Origin: Pedobacter sp. BAL39
GTDB taxonomy: Bacteria; Bacteroidota; Bacteroidia; Sphingobacteriales; Sphingobacteriaceae
Direction of reading: 5' to 3'
DNA: 64,000 bases
NCBI RefSeq assembly: GCF_000170795.1
Contig: NZ_ABCM01000020.1
Coordinates: forward strand, 1 to 64,000
Positions 44,262-53,235 of this stretch are shown in pieces; position 1 is the first letter of the stretch; every line of letters starts with the position of its first letter. A program made the position numbers and the translations under genes. The notes under the pieces were generated by a model. That model ran no database searches and was not told the DNA's origin. It worked only from the letters and a program-made list of their open reading frames with translations.

Positions 44262-44441
44262 TTAGCCTCTTGCTGAAAATTTGTCGCTGTTCTGGAGTTC
44301 CCCGGAGTTATTCTGCTGTTGCTGCGGATAATGATCATTCTCTTTGGTAAGGTCGATATACTCAGCGGAAAACTGATCAGACGAGATGCCAACAATAGCA
44401 GAATAGTCCTGAATAGAGGGGTAGTCGAAATAAATTGCCAT
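44262..44441 (-). CDS. Possible small protein, unknown function
   Basis: A 59-residue reading frame from the ATG at 44441 (MAIYFDYPSIQDY). It is acidic at first, then has a Gln/Asn-rich end (QQQQNNSGE) likely to be disordered. It ends 6 bp before the terminator. Composition is protein-like and there is no gene on the other strand, but it is short and I recognise no family. It is next to hcp2 on the opposite strand, which may be coincidence. Confidence 0.4.
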   Translation of the reverse strand: MAIYFDYPSIQDYSAIVGISSDQFSAEYIDLTKENDHYPQQQQNNSGELQNSDKFSARG

Positions 44442-44616
44442 ATGCTTTAGATTAGTTTTTTTCTGAACCAAATACTCCTTTCGCGTGTATGAAGGAGTGT
44501 TGAATTGATAACTAATATAAGCAGAATTATGTTTGGCTATATTTAGGAATTATTATGATTTATTTATCAAATCAGCCTGTTTACGACATTTGTCACGTCT
44601 TTTTTACCTGAATTAG
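44442..44616. other. AT-rich non-coding spacer
   Basis: About 175 bp between the small ORF and the end of the sterol-desaturase gene. It is AT-rich and shows no hairpin with a T-run or RNA gene that I can recognise. It would include the promoter of the small ORF if that is real. Confidence 0.4.
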
Positions 44617-45771
44617 TTATCTGTCGCTGCGTTCCTCCATATTAAGGTCTGTATCAAACGGACTTTTCGTAAAGGGATAGATGCTTTGTTTTACAAATCC
44701 TTTTGGATACTGTGCTTCATGTACGCCGGTGCCTGCAGGCCACTGTTTGCCGGGCAGGTAGTAGGTGCCGAAGATCATGTCGATAAAGGGAAAGATGGAC
44801 GCAAAGTTATGTCCGTAGTATTTCGGGTCTTCACAATGGTGCCAGTGGTGATACTGCGGAGTGGTAAAGATGTACTTCAGAAATCCAAAGTTGACGCGTG
44901 TATTTGCATGAATCAATACGGCATGAATGGCAATGAAGATGATGTACACATTGAAAACAGTACTAGAGAAGCCCAGCACATAAAGCGGGATGAAGGTCAT
45001 GGCGCGGGTGAAAAAGATGTCCATAAAATGCGTACGGCTGCCGGCAAGCCAGTCCATGCTTTTGGTTGAATGATGAATGGAGTGGAAGCGCCACAGATAG
45101 ACCCTGGTATGAAACAGGCGGTGTGCCCAGTATTGGAAGAGATCTGTACTGAAGAAGGCCAGAAATAGTGCTACAATAAATGGCAGGCTTTGCACCCAGG
45201 CATGTACCTGATCCAGACCGATCCAGCCGAAGAACAGCACTGCCGGCTTCTGTGTGACGATACCAAAAAATTGAATGAAAAGGTGACTGATTACAAAATA
45301 CATCAGGTCGGTACGCCATTCTTCATGGAACTTCGTCTGCGATTTGTTTTTTGGAAAAAACAGCTCCAGTGGAATGAAAATAATGGTCATGAGCAAGAGG
45401 TCGAGGAGCATCCAGTCCAGGCCAAAGTGCCAGCTGGTTTTCTCTACCGCTCTACCTTCCACAGAGAAGGCGCCCAATATGATGGCCAGTCCGGCTATCG
45501 CTGTACCTATCAGTGCCCACTTAAATTTCTTGCTGAGGATGATACTGAGCAAGGCGAAGAAAAAAGAGGCTACGATACCTCCGGCCATCAGTATCTCCAT
45601 ACTTTCTTTAGTGTAGATCTCCCGAAATTCCGGAGTAGTCAGTTGTTCCGGATAGCGGAAGCAGAAGATGCCGAGTAAACAAAGTATGGCAAGAAATATC
45701 GATATATAGCCGCTGATTTGTCCGTTGCCGACTTTCAGTCGCTTGTTTTTAGGGATGCCTGATGTGGTCAT
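44617..45771 (-). CDS. Sterol desaturase / fatty acid hydroxylase superfamily membrane protein
   Basis: A 384-residue membrane protein. Hydrophobic segments near 22-40, 62-80, 87-105, 119-137 and 185-205 precede the diiron motifs HRLFH and HSIHH (about 216-236), and HHWHH is near 315. These histidine boxes define the superfamily, whose members hydroxylate or desaturate lipids with O2. The extra N-terminal membrane part is found in bacterial members. The substrate is not known; Bacteroidota lipids such as sphingolipids or ornithine lipids are candidates only. It is a single gene, divergent from the DUF481-like gene. Confidence 0.9.
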   Translation of the reverse strand: MTTSGIPKNKRLKVGNGQISGYISIFLAILCLLGIFCFRYPEQLTTPEFREIYTKESMEILMAGGIVASFFFALLSIILSKKFKWALIGTAIAGLAIILGAFSVEGRAVEKTSWHFGLDWMLLDLLLMTIIFIPLELFFPKNKSQTKFHEEWRTDLMYFVISHLFIQFFGIVTQKPAVLFFGWIGLDQVHAWVQSLPFIVALFLAFFSTDLFQYWAHRLFHTRVYLWRFHSIHHSTKSMDWLAGSRTHFMDIFFTRAMTFIPLYVLGFSSTVFNVYIIFIAIHAVLIHANTRVNFGFLKYIFTTPQYHHWHHCEDPKYYGHNFASIFPFIDMIFGTYYLPGKQWPAGTGVHEAQYPKGFVKQSIYPFTKSPFDTDLNMEERSDR

Positions 45772-45812
45772 AGGTGAGGTGGTGTGGTTATCTTTTCATT
45801 GGTTATGATTAT

Positions 45813-45820
45813 CAAAAATA
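45813..45820 (-). promoter_or_regulatory. Candidate -7 element for the sterol-desaturase gene
   Basis: TATTTTTG on the minus strand (45820-45813) fully matches TAnnTTTG, 42 bp before the start codon. I do not see a convincing -33 element at the usual distance. Confidence 0.3.
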
Positions 45821-45879
45821 GGATTTAATTCTTTCTATTGGAAAATAATTGAAAAGAGGACTTGGGAGGTCGTAAACAA

Positions 45880-45908
45880 TTGATCTGAAAACTTGTTAAA
45901 TAAGTTTG
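45880..45908 (+). promoter_or_regulatory. Candidate promoter of the DUF481-like gene
   Basis: TTG (45880-45882) and TAAGTTTG (45901-45908, full match to TAnnTTTG) are separated by 18 nt, close to the Bacteroidota consensus. The ATG follows only 16 bp later, which implies a very short leader. Confidence 0.55.
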
Positions 45909-45924
45909 AACCTTTTGCATTACA

Positions 45925-46656
45925 ATGGCGAGAACACTACCTTTTTTTCTTTTCTTTTTATGCGCTTTCGCCTGTAGTGCGCAATTCAACGACTCCACCT
46001 ATTATCGGTTGAACTATACCTCTACAGGCTCATTGAATAAGACCAACGATAGTCGTGCATACCTGCTGAATAACGCATTGCGGTTTGGCATCAGAAAAAA
46101 AGACATCAGCCTAAATTCCAGTAATGTATGGGTGTATGGGAAGCAGAATGACCAACTGACCAACAATGATTTTTCTTCCACCCTTGACTTTAACCTGTAT
46201 AAAAGCCTGCCGCATTTTTTTTACTGGGGACTGGCCAGTTACAATACCAGTAAGTCGCTACAAATCAATAACCAACTGCTGGCGGGTGCAGGAATTGCCT
46301 ACAGCATTTACGACCGGGAGGATGCCTATCTGAATATTAGTGACGGCTTGTTGTTTGACAGCAGTGACCTGTTGTTAGCGGGTAATATACGTGACGTGTA
46401 CCAGACTACAAGAAACTCCCTGCGGCTGTCTTTCAGGTTTGAGATATGGCAGCGGGTGGTATTTAATGGCTCCAATTTTTACCAGGTATCGCTCCGCGAT
46501 GGGCGCGATTATATCCTGAAATCAGATCTAGCCTTGTCGTTGAAACTAAACCGGTGGCTGAGTTTCACGACTGCGTACAAATACAACCGCCTGTCGCGCA
46601 CCGATCGTGAAAACTCGTTACTGAGTTATGGGCTTACTTTCGATCGGTACTTTTAA
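45925..46656 (+). CDS. DUF481-like outer-membrane beta-barrel protein
   Basis: A 243-residue exported protein with a signal peptide (FFLFFLCAFACSAQ). The mature part is a series of amphipathic strands with YYRLNYTSTGSLNKTNDSRAY early on and NNALRFGIRKKDISLNSSNVW, resembling the DUF481 / YdiY-type fold, which usually forms a barrel of 10-12 strands. The protein ends in the aromatic LTFDRYF, as expected for an outer-membrane barrel. The role is unknown. It precedes pncB by 39 bp on the same strand, probably without functional connection. Confidence 0.75.
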   Translation: MARTLPFFLFFLCAFACSAQFNDSTYYRLNYTSTGSLNKTNDSRAYLLNNALRFGIRKKDISLNSSNVWVYGKQNDQLTNNDFSSTLDFNLYKSLPHFFYWGLASYNTSKSLQINNQLLAGAGIAYSIYDREDAYLNISDGLLFDSSDLLLAGNIRDVYQTTRNSLRLSFRFEIWQRVVFNGSNFYQVSLRDGRDYILKSDLALSLKLNRWLSFTTAYKYNRLSRTDRENSLLSYGLTFDRYF

Positions 46657-46695
46657 CGGGATTCAGATTTGTAGAATAAATAGTATTTTACGCAC

Positions 46696-47880
46696 ATGCA
46701 TATGTCAACATCATTTTCATTCCGGTCGATCCTTGATAACGATTTTTATAAGTTCACGATGCAGCAGGGGGTAATCCGTCTTTTTCCTGGTGCGGGGGCA
46801 AAGTACCATCTGATCAACCGTGGGCAGCATTCCTTTCCAGAGGGTTTTGAGGATCACCTGCGCCGGGCTGTCGGTGAGATGGCATTGCTGAAACTGAGTA
46901 CCGCAGAAAAACAGTTCCTGCAGGTGACTTGTCCTTATCTCGATCCGGTATATCTTGATTTTCTGGAAGGCTATAGGTACAACCCTAAGGAAGTGCGGAT
47001 CCGGCAGGAAGGAGACCAGCTTTCTGTAGAGGTGGAAGGCTTGTGGTACCGTACGATTTTGTGGGAGGTCCCACTCATGGCATTGATCTGTGAGCTGTTT
47101 TATCAGCTAACAGGTGCAATACGTGTGAGTGACGACGAAGTGCTTGGCCGTACCTGCAAAAAAATTGAACGTTATCAGGACCTTGGTGTTACTGTTGCTG
47201 ATTTTGGTACCAGGAGAAGGCACTCCTACGACGTACACCGGCTGGTGCTCGAGTCGCTCTCAGACCATGGTGCCCGGAGTTTTATCGGTACCAGTAATGT
47301 TCATCTTGCGATGTTACACCAAACGCGGCCAATTGGTACCCATGCCCATGAATGGTTTATGTTTCATGCTGCAAAATACGGCTTCAAAATGGCGAATGTG
47401 ATGGGACTGGAACATTGGGTGGCTGTTTACCGTGGCGACCTGGGGATTGCCTTGTCCGATACCTATACGACAGCAGTTTTCTTTAGTCAGTTTGATAAGA
47501 TGTTTTCAAAATTATTCGATGGCGTGCGCCATGATAGTGGTGACCCAGTGGCGTTTGCCGATCAGGTGATTGCTCATTATGAACAGATGGGAATTGATCC
47601 GACAACAAAAACGATCATCTTTTCTGATGGCCTGAACTATGAAAAGGTGGCAGTTATCGCAGACTACTGCAGAGACAAAATCGGGATGTCATTCGGGATA
47701 GGGACCAATCTCACAAATGATGTTGGCCCGCAGGCAATGAACATCGTGATTAAGATGACCGCCGCGCATCCGCAGGATGGAATCTGGACTGATGTGGTCA
47801 AACTTTCTGACGAACATGGGAAATATACTGGTACAGAAAAAATGATTGCGCTCGCAAAAACCATTCTGGACATCCGCTGA
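46696..47880 (+). CDS. pncB: Nicotinate phosphoribosyltransferase
   Basis: A 394-residue NAPRTase, which makes nicotinate mononucleotide from nicotinate and PRPP with ATP in the NAD salvage pathway. LDNDFYKFTMQQGV opens the fold. FGTRRRHSYDVHRLV provides the phosphate-binding arginines, and PIGTHAHEWFMFHAA holds the His of AHEW (residue 218) that is phosphorylated in the enterobacterial enzymes. HDSGDPVAFADQVI and FGIGTNLTNDVG complete the PRPP/nicotinate site. Starts at 46696 and 46702 are both possible. A strong terminator follows 56 bp downstream. Confidence 0.97.
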   Translation: MHMSTSFSFRSILDNDFYKFTMQQGVIRLFPGAGAKYHLINRGQHSFPEGFEDHLRRAVGEMALLKLSTAEKQFLQVTCPYLDPVYLDFLEGYRYNPKEVRIRQEGDQLSVEVEGLWYRTILWEVPLMALICELFYQLTGAIRVSDDEVLGRTCKKIERYQDLGVTVADFGTRRRHSYDVHRLVLESLSDHGARSFIGTSNVHLAMLHQTRPIGTHAHEWFMFHAAKYGFKMANVMGLEHWVAVYRGDLGIALSDTYTTAVFFSQFDKMFSKLFDGVRHDSGDPVAFADQVIAHYEQMGIDPTTKTIIFSDGLNYEKVAVIADYCRDKIGMSFGIGTNLTNDVGPQAMNIVIKMTAAHPQDGIWTDVVKLSDEHGKYTGTEKMIALAKTILDIR

Positions 47881-47936
47881 TCCCGGGTATCTCCTGTAAT
47901 CTGATCTCCTCTAACATTGTTTTTTAAGCGTAGAGC

Positions 47937-47977
47937 GCTTATTTGCAATTTTTTTGCAAATAAGCTGTCGTTTTTTT
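47937..47977 (+). terminator. Intrinsic terminator after pncB
   Basis: GCTTATTTGCAA (47937-47948) is an exact complement of 47954-47965, giving a 12-bp stem with a TTTTT loop. It is followed, 5 nt later, by a seven-T run (47971-47977). Confidence 0.88.
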
Positions 47978-48028
47978 GCTGATTAATGGCTAACATTTAT
48001 TAAGTTAGTCAAATCAACCACGCATTAT

Positions 48029-48655
48029 ATGTCAGCAAAGCCTATTCTTCTTGCCGAGGCCAGTTCCGCAGACTGGAATTCTTTCAAGGAAGGGAACTGG
48101 AGTGCATATAATTTGCTATACAAAGCACATTTTAAAATCCTGAACAATTACGGGTATAAATTCACGAGGGACATCAGTCTGATTGAAGATTCTGTTCATG
48201 ATCTGTTTGTGAACCTTTGGACAAAAAGGACACAGTTGGGAAATCCGGTGTCTGTAAAAAACTACTTGTACAAAGCACTGCGGAACATCATTTTCAGGAA
48301 GATCAAGACCCAGACTCGGTTTGTCAATGTAGAACATGATGCCGATTATCCCTTTCATTTTGAAGTATCTTTTGACCATCAGATTATCAAAACGGAGTCA
48401 GAGCGTGTGATGCAGGAAAAGATGAAAAGCATCATCCTCACGTTACCGCCCAGGCAGCAGGAAATCATCTTCCTCCGATTTTATGAAGGTATGGCTTACG
48501 AGGAAATTGCAGATATCATGAACCTGAATGCAAATTCGACCTATAAATTATTGTATAAGGCCCTGAACAAACTTCATGATCATTTTAAAATGAAGGATGT
48601 ACTGTTGTTGCTCGGCTTTTTGGGCTGCCAGAGTGTAAACGCAGAAATAATTTAG
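48029..48655 (+). CDS. ECF sigma-70 factor of the second SusCD locus
   Basis: A 208-residue ECF sigma factor. Region 2 includes YGYKFTRDISLIEDSVHDLF and VNLWTKR; region 4 is LPPRQQEIIFLRFYEGMAYEEI with the helix-turn-helix NLNANSTYKLLYKAL. The last 20 residues (KDVLLLLGFLGCQSVNAEII) are hydrophobic, like those of the first SusCD-linked sigma factor in this window. It is followed 72 bp later by fecR and then susC, susD and a fucosidase. It should direct expression of that locus when the FecR partner senses occupied SusC. Confidence 0.93.
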   Translation: MSAKPILLAEASSADWNSFKEGNWSAYNLLYKAHFKILNNYGYKFTRDISLIEDSVHDLFVNLWTKRTQLGNPVSVKNYLYKALRNIIFRKIKTQTRFVNVEHDADYPFHFEVSFDHQIIKTESERVMQEKMKSIILTLPPRQQEIIFLRFYEGMAYEEIADIMNLNANSTYKLLYKALNKLHDHFKMKDVLLLLGFLGCQSVNAEII

Positions 48656-48727
48656 TTTTTTTTCAGGACGAGGGGATAATTCCCGGGGGGGCATGTATAT
48701 AGGAATCATAACAACCAAGTTAAATCA

Positions 48728-49747
48728 ATGGATTTTAGAACATACCATACTTATACACCGGAGGATTTACTGAACGATGACGTTTTTCTAAGCCATGTCC
48801 TGGCGCCAACAGAAGAGTCGTCGGCATTCTGGAATGCCTTTATGTGTGCTTATCCGGAGAAGGAAGGTATGGTAAGAAGTGCAGCGCAGCTGGTTCATGA
48901 CTACCGCAGGCAGGAAACCTTTTACAATGAGTCAGCTGAAGATCGATTGTTTGACCGTATTGCCGCCTCTGTAAAGGAGGAAGGGCGCAGGCGACCCCTG
49001 ATCCACATCGGTCGGTTTGCAAAGATCGCTGCTGTGCTGCTGGTTGTGCTTCAGGCAGGGCTGTTGTTCTGGCTGATCAATAAGGATGTGGAACAGCATA
49101 CCCGCTTTGGCCAGATCCGCAGAATTGTATTGCCGGACGGATCAGAGGTCACCCTGAATGGAAATTCCAGGCTGAGTTATGGAAATGATTTTGGAAAGGG
49201 CAAAAGGTCGGTGAGGCTTAGTGGCGAGGCGTTGTTCAAAGTAAAACACCTGAACAAAGATCCGGAACATATAATGGAGGGAGAGCGGTTTGTGGTACAC
49301 TGTGACAATCTGAATATTGAAGTATTAGGAACCACCTTCAATGTCAGGAGCAGACGCGAACAAACCGATGTAGGGTTGCTGGAAGGCAAAATAAAGGTCA
49401 GCTATCTGCAGGAAGACCAGGTAAAACCACAGGTACTGGTGATGGTTCCGGGGGATTTCATCAGGCAGCAGGGCAGGCGGTACCTCAGCCGGACGAAACT
49501 GTCAGAACCACAAAAGCTGCTGGTCTGGCTGGACCACAGGCTGCTGTTTAAGGACGCTACGCTGCAGGAAATTGTGCAGGTGCTGGAGGATGATCTCGGA
49601 TACAAGGTGACCATCAGTGACGAGGGTATTTTGAAAATGAAAATTGAGGGTGAGATCAATGTGGCTACCGTAGAGGAATTACTGGAGGTGATTTCTTCGA
49701 CGCTGGACCTGAAGGTGGAAAAAAATGATAAAAGAATTATGATGTAA
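48728..49747 (+). CDS. FecR-family anti-sigma factor, second locus
   Basis: A 339-residue anti-sigma factor. A sigma-binding cytoplasmic part (about 1-90) is followed by a membrane helix (about 97-116, IAAVLLVVLQAGLLFWLI). The periplasmic FecR domain has VLPDGSEVTLNGNSRLSYG, LSGEALFKVKHL and VLGTTFNVRSR. The DUF4974 C-terminal part includes LQEIVQVLEDDLGYKVTI and MKIEGEINVATVEELLEVIS. The glycine in GEALFKV is kept while the usual YFDV reads LFKV. It transmits the state of the downstream SusC to the sigma factor encoded upstream. Confidence 0.95.
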   Translation: MDFRTYHTYTPEDLLNDDVFLSHVLAPTEESSAFWNAFMCAYPEKEGMVRSAAQLVHDYRRQETFYNESAEDRLFDRIAASVKEEGRRRPLIHIGRFAKIAAVLLVVLQAGLLFWLINKDVEQHTRFGQIRRIVLPDGSEVTLNGNSRLSYGNDFGKGKRSVRLSGEALFKVKHLNKDPEHIMEGERFVVHCDNLNIEVLGTTFNVRSRREQTDVGLLEGKIKVSYLQEDQVKPQVLVMVPGDFIRQQGRRYLSRTKLSEPQKLLVWLDHRLLFKDATLQEIVQVLEDDLGYKVTISDEGILKMKIEGEINVATVEELLEVISSTLDLKVEKNDKRIMM

Positions 49748-49798
49748 CCAGAACACAAAAAACTAACCAATAAAAAACTAAAACTAACCAGACCGACT

Positions 49799-52700
49799 AT
49801 GAGGAGATTTTACGCTGAAAAGGCGATTAGATGCTGCTGCCTGTTCACGCTGTTTTCAGGCACAGTTGTCTTTAGCCATGCCCAGATCATTGCGAAGAAC
49901 AATGTCCACCTGAAAGAAACCAACAGGCTTCAGCCACCTGCAGCAATCAGAACGTCCCTGAAGAGTGCCATCGAAGGGGTAGAGAGACAATTTAACATTC
50001 AGCTTGCCTACCGGGAAGGCTTGCTGGACAATAAGACCATTCCACTTTCTCAATTTGAGGACGCCACATTTACAGATCCATCCGCGGCGCTCCAGCTGAT
50101 GCTACAGGACACTCCTCTGCAATTGAACAGGATCAGTGCTACTCAGTTTACCATTGTGGAAATGCCGGTACACATTCAGCGTGCGGACGTCATCAAAGGA
50201 AAAGTGATCTCCGGAACGGACCAGCTGCCCTTAATCGGTGCCACGGTCTACATCAAGGGCACTAAAACAGGGGCGTCTACGGATGCACAAGGCAACTTCA
50301 GCCTGAATATTCCTGCGGAGCTGAAAGGGAAAGCGCTTACACTGACCATTGCATCAGTAGGGTATACACCACAGGAGGTCACCGTAACAGACTTTGCCAA
50401 GCCACTCAGTATCACATTGGTGGAGAGCAGTGCCAAGCTGAACGAGGTGGTGGTCACTGCCCTCGGGATTAAAAGAGACACCAAGGCACTTGGTTATTCA
50501 CTTACAGAAGTAAAAGGTTCTGAATTTACGCAGGCCAGGGAAAACAATGTGGCCAACGCCCTCAGCGGTAAGGTTGCCGGTGTCAATGCTACCGGACTTT
50601 CTACCGGGCCAGGCGGCTCCAGTCGCGTCATTATCCGCGGTAATGGATCCTTCAATGGCAACAACCAGCCATTGTATGTGGTCAACGGGATGCCTATTGA
50701 CAATAGTGTGCCCGGTGATGCAGCAACAGCCAATACTTTGGGTAACAATGTAGACCGCGGAGATGGAATCTCCAGTATCAACCCCGACGATATTGAGTCC
50801 ATCACCGTCCTGAAGGGCGGAACAGCAGCGGCATTGTATGGCTCGCGGGCCAGCAACGGGGTGATCCTCATCACCACCAAAAAGGGGGTCAAACAGAAGG
50901 GGGTAGGAATAGAATACAATAGTACCTATACTCTGGAACAGGCCATCAACGACAATGACTATCAGTATGAATACGGACAAGGATTAAATGGTGTTAAGCC
51001 TATGAACCAAAATGACGCCATCGCCACTGGCCGTCTTTCCTTCGGTGCGAAAATCGATGGCTCTGACTACGTTGCTGCAGATGGACTGACACATCCTTAC
51101 AGTGCGCAGAAAGATAACATCAAACATTTTTACGATACAGGGACCAATTTTACCAATACACTGGCCTTTTCCGGCGGTAACGATGGTGTAGTATACCGCC
51201 TTTCAGTCGCAGACCTGGACAGCAAGGGCATCATCTCCACTACCCGTTTTAAAAGGCAAACTGCCAACCTGAACATCAATGCCAAGATCAACGATAAGAT
51301 CACGGTGGAAGGGCTTGCACAGTATAACCTGGAGCGTGGTTTCAACAGGACACTCGCCGGCGATGCATTGGGAAATCCCAACTGGACACCTTATGAAGTT
51401 GCCAATACGGTAGATGTACGGTGGTTGGCCCCGGGTTTTGATGCCAGCGGGAACCAAACACCCTGGAATGATGCCGGCATTGCAACTAATGGTTACTTTG
51501 TGAAGAACAAATACAAACAGAATGATACCAAAAACAGGTTCATCGGACAGGGGTCCATCACTTATGATGTGTTAAAAAACCTTACCCTGAAAGGGGTCAT
51601 CAGCAGGGATTTTTATAACTACAACTATACGAATATCCTTCCTACAGGAGACATTTACATTCCTAATGGCCAGTATTGGGGAATCAAGTCTGATGTCTCC
51701 GAGACCAATGGATTGCTGACCGCGAACTACAGGGCAAAAATAAATGAGAATTTTGGGATATCCGTTCTAGGAGGTGCCAACAGTCGCCGTTTCGAGAACA
51801 AACAACTCAACATGGATGGCAACACTTTTACCATCCCTTATTTCTATAGTTACAAAAACCTGGCTACAGCCAGCACCATCCCGCGTCACGACCGTGTTCG
51901 CACCAACTCTATCTTCGGATCGGCAGATGTAGATTACAAAAATATGCTATTCCTGACCTACACTGCCAGGAACGACTGGTTTTCTACATTAAGCCCTGAC
52001 AACAACAGCATCCTTTATCAGAGTGTCGGCGGTAGTTTTGTGGCCACGGATGCTTTTGAGCTGCCGGAGGCTTTTGATATGCTGAGGTTCCGGGCGTCAT
52101 GGGCTGAAGTAGGAGGGGGTGCAGCAGACCCTTATAAGATCAATCAGACCTATAGCAATATCCCAAGCTCGGGGCAGCCGCTTCAGAATGTAACGACCAA
52201 CGACGTCACCAACAAAGCGCTGAAGCCCTATACCTCTACTACTTACGAGGGCGGGATGGAATTAAAGCTGTTTGGCCATAGATTAGGTTTGGACCTGACG
52301 TACTACAACCGTAAGACAACAAACGACATCCTTACTGCGGCAATTTCGTCGACGTCAGGATATAACAATGCGGTGCTCAACGTGGGTGAGCTCAGCAACA
52401 AAGGTATCGAAGCCTTGCTTACAGGCACTCCGGTGCGGAGTTCCGAGTTCTCCTGGAACATCAGCTATAATATGTCTTACAACAAAAGTAAGGTGATCAA
52501 GCTGGTTGATGGTACCAATACCTTCCAGATGACCAACTCCGTAGGAAACTGGGCTTACATCAATCAAACCGTTGGCAGCTCCTATGGAACGATTGTCGGT
52601 ACCCGCATCCTGCGCAATGACGAGGGGCAGATCGTCTACAATGCAAGTACGAGGAGGCCTGTGGCGACCGGTTTGCAGGAGCTAGGTGATGGCGTACCGC

Positions 52701-53218
52701 CCTTGACCATGGGACTGACACAGGATTTTAAATATAAGGCTTTTACATTCAGCTTCCTGGTAGATGGTAAGTTTGGCAATAAGGTATTTTCAATTAAGGA
52801 AGTATATGCTACACGCCTTGGTCTGATGAAGTCTACGCTTCCAGGCAGGGAGAACGGATTGGCACTGTCTGGTGTAGACCAGTCAGGAAATCCATTTTCG
52901 ACCACTATCCCTTTAACCGAACTTCGCGGGTACTATAATGACATGAGGAATTACTCAGAGTTGTTTGTACACGATGGCAGTTTCATCAAGCTACGTCAGG
53001 CAATCCTTTCTTACAACATTCCGGTGAGCAGCCTGAAGTTCGTTAAGGTGCAGTCGGCAAGTGTATCCCTGGTTGCCAGGAACATTGCTACCTTATACAA
53101 GAAGACAGACAACTTCGACCCGGAGTCCAGCTTCACCAATGGCAATGCGCAGGGATTTGAATCCATCGGACTCCCAAGAACCAGAACCTTCGGTTTGAAC
53201 TTAATGGTTAAATTCTAA
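49799..53218 (+). CDS. SusC/RagA-family TonB-dependent transporter with STN domain, second locus
   Basis: A 1139-residue SusC-type transporter. A signal peptide of about 30 residues (CCCLFTLFSGTVVFSHAQ) is followed by an STN domain (about 55-115, LKSAIEGVERQFNIQLAY), a carboxypeptidase-regulatory-like domain (about 132-210, GATVYIKGTKTGASTDAQG) and a plug with VVVTALGIKRDTKALGYSL and LYGSRASNGVILITTKKG. The barrel follows and ends in TFGLNLMVKF. The ALGIKR plug start places it in a SusC subgroup different from the GYGTQ type of the first locus, so the two probably import different glycans. It lies 51 bp after fecR and 17 bp before susD. Confidence 0.96.
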   Translation: MRRFYAEKAIRCCCLFTLFSGTVVFSHAQIIAKNNVHLKETNRLQPPAAIRTSLKSAIEGVERQFNIQLAYREGLLDNKTIPLSQFEDATFTDPSAALQLMLQDTPLQLNRISATQFTIVEMPVHIQRADVIKGKVISGTDQLPLIGATVYIKGTKTGASTDAQGNFSLNIPAELKGKALTLTIASVGYTPQEVTVTDFAKPLSITLVESSAKLNEVVVTALGIKRDTKALGYSLTEVKGSEFTQARENNVANALSGKVAGVNATGLSTGPGGSSRVIIRGNGSFNGNNQPLYVVNGMPIDNSVPGDAATANTLGNNVDRGDGISSINPDDIESITVLKGGTAAALYGSRASNGVILITTKKGVKQKGVGIEYNSTYTLEQAINDNDYQYEYGQGLNGVKPMNQNDAIATGRLSFGAKIDGSDYVAADGLTHPYSAQKDNIKHFYDTGTNFTNTLAFSGGNDGVVYRLSVADLDSKGIISTTRFKRQTANLNINAKINDKITVEGLAQYNLERGFNRTLAGDALGNPNWTPYEVANTVDVRWLAPGFDASGNQTPWNDAGIATNGYFVKNKYKQNDTKNRFIGQGSITYDVLKNLTLKGVISRDFYNYNYTNILPTGDIYIPNGQYWGIKSDVSETNGLLTANYRAKINENFGISVLGGANSRRFENKQLNMDGNTFTIPYFYSYKNLATASTIPRHDRVRTNSIFGSADVDYKNMLFLTYTARNDWFSTLSPDNNSILYQSVGGSFVATDAFELPEAFDMLRFRASWAEVGGGAADPYKINQTYSNIPSSGQPLQNVTTNDVTNKALKPYTSTTYEGGMELKLFGHRLGLDLTYYNRKTTNDILTAAISSTSGYNNAVLNVGELSNKGIEALLTGTPVRSSEFSWNISYNMSYNKSKVIKLVDGTNTFQMTNSVGNWAYINQTVGSSYGTIVGTRILRNDEGQIVYNASTRRPVATGLQELGDGVPPLTMGLTQDFKYKAFTFSFLVDGKFGNKVFSIKEVYATRLGLMKSTLPGRENGLALSGVDQSGNPFSTTIPLTELRGYYNDMRNYSELFVHDGSFIKLRQAILSYNIPVSSLKFVKVQSASVSLVARNIATLYKKTDNFDPESSFTNGNAQGFESIGLPRTRTFGLNLMVKF

Positions 53219-53235
53219 CATCAACGGCCCTAAAA

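Noticed and set aside
45190..45678. 162-aa plus-strand frame inside the sterol-desaturase gene
   Set aside because: Antisense to a gene with clear histidine boxes.
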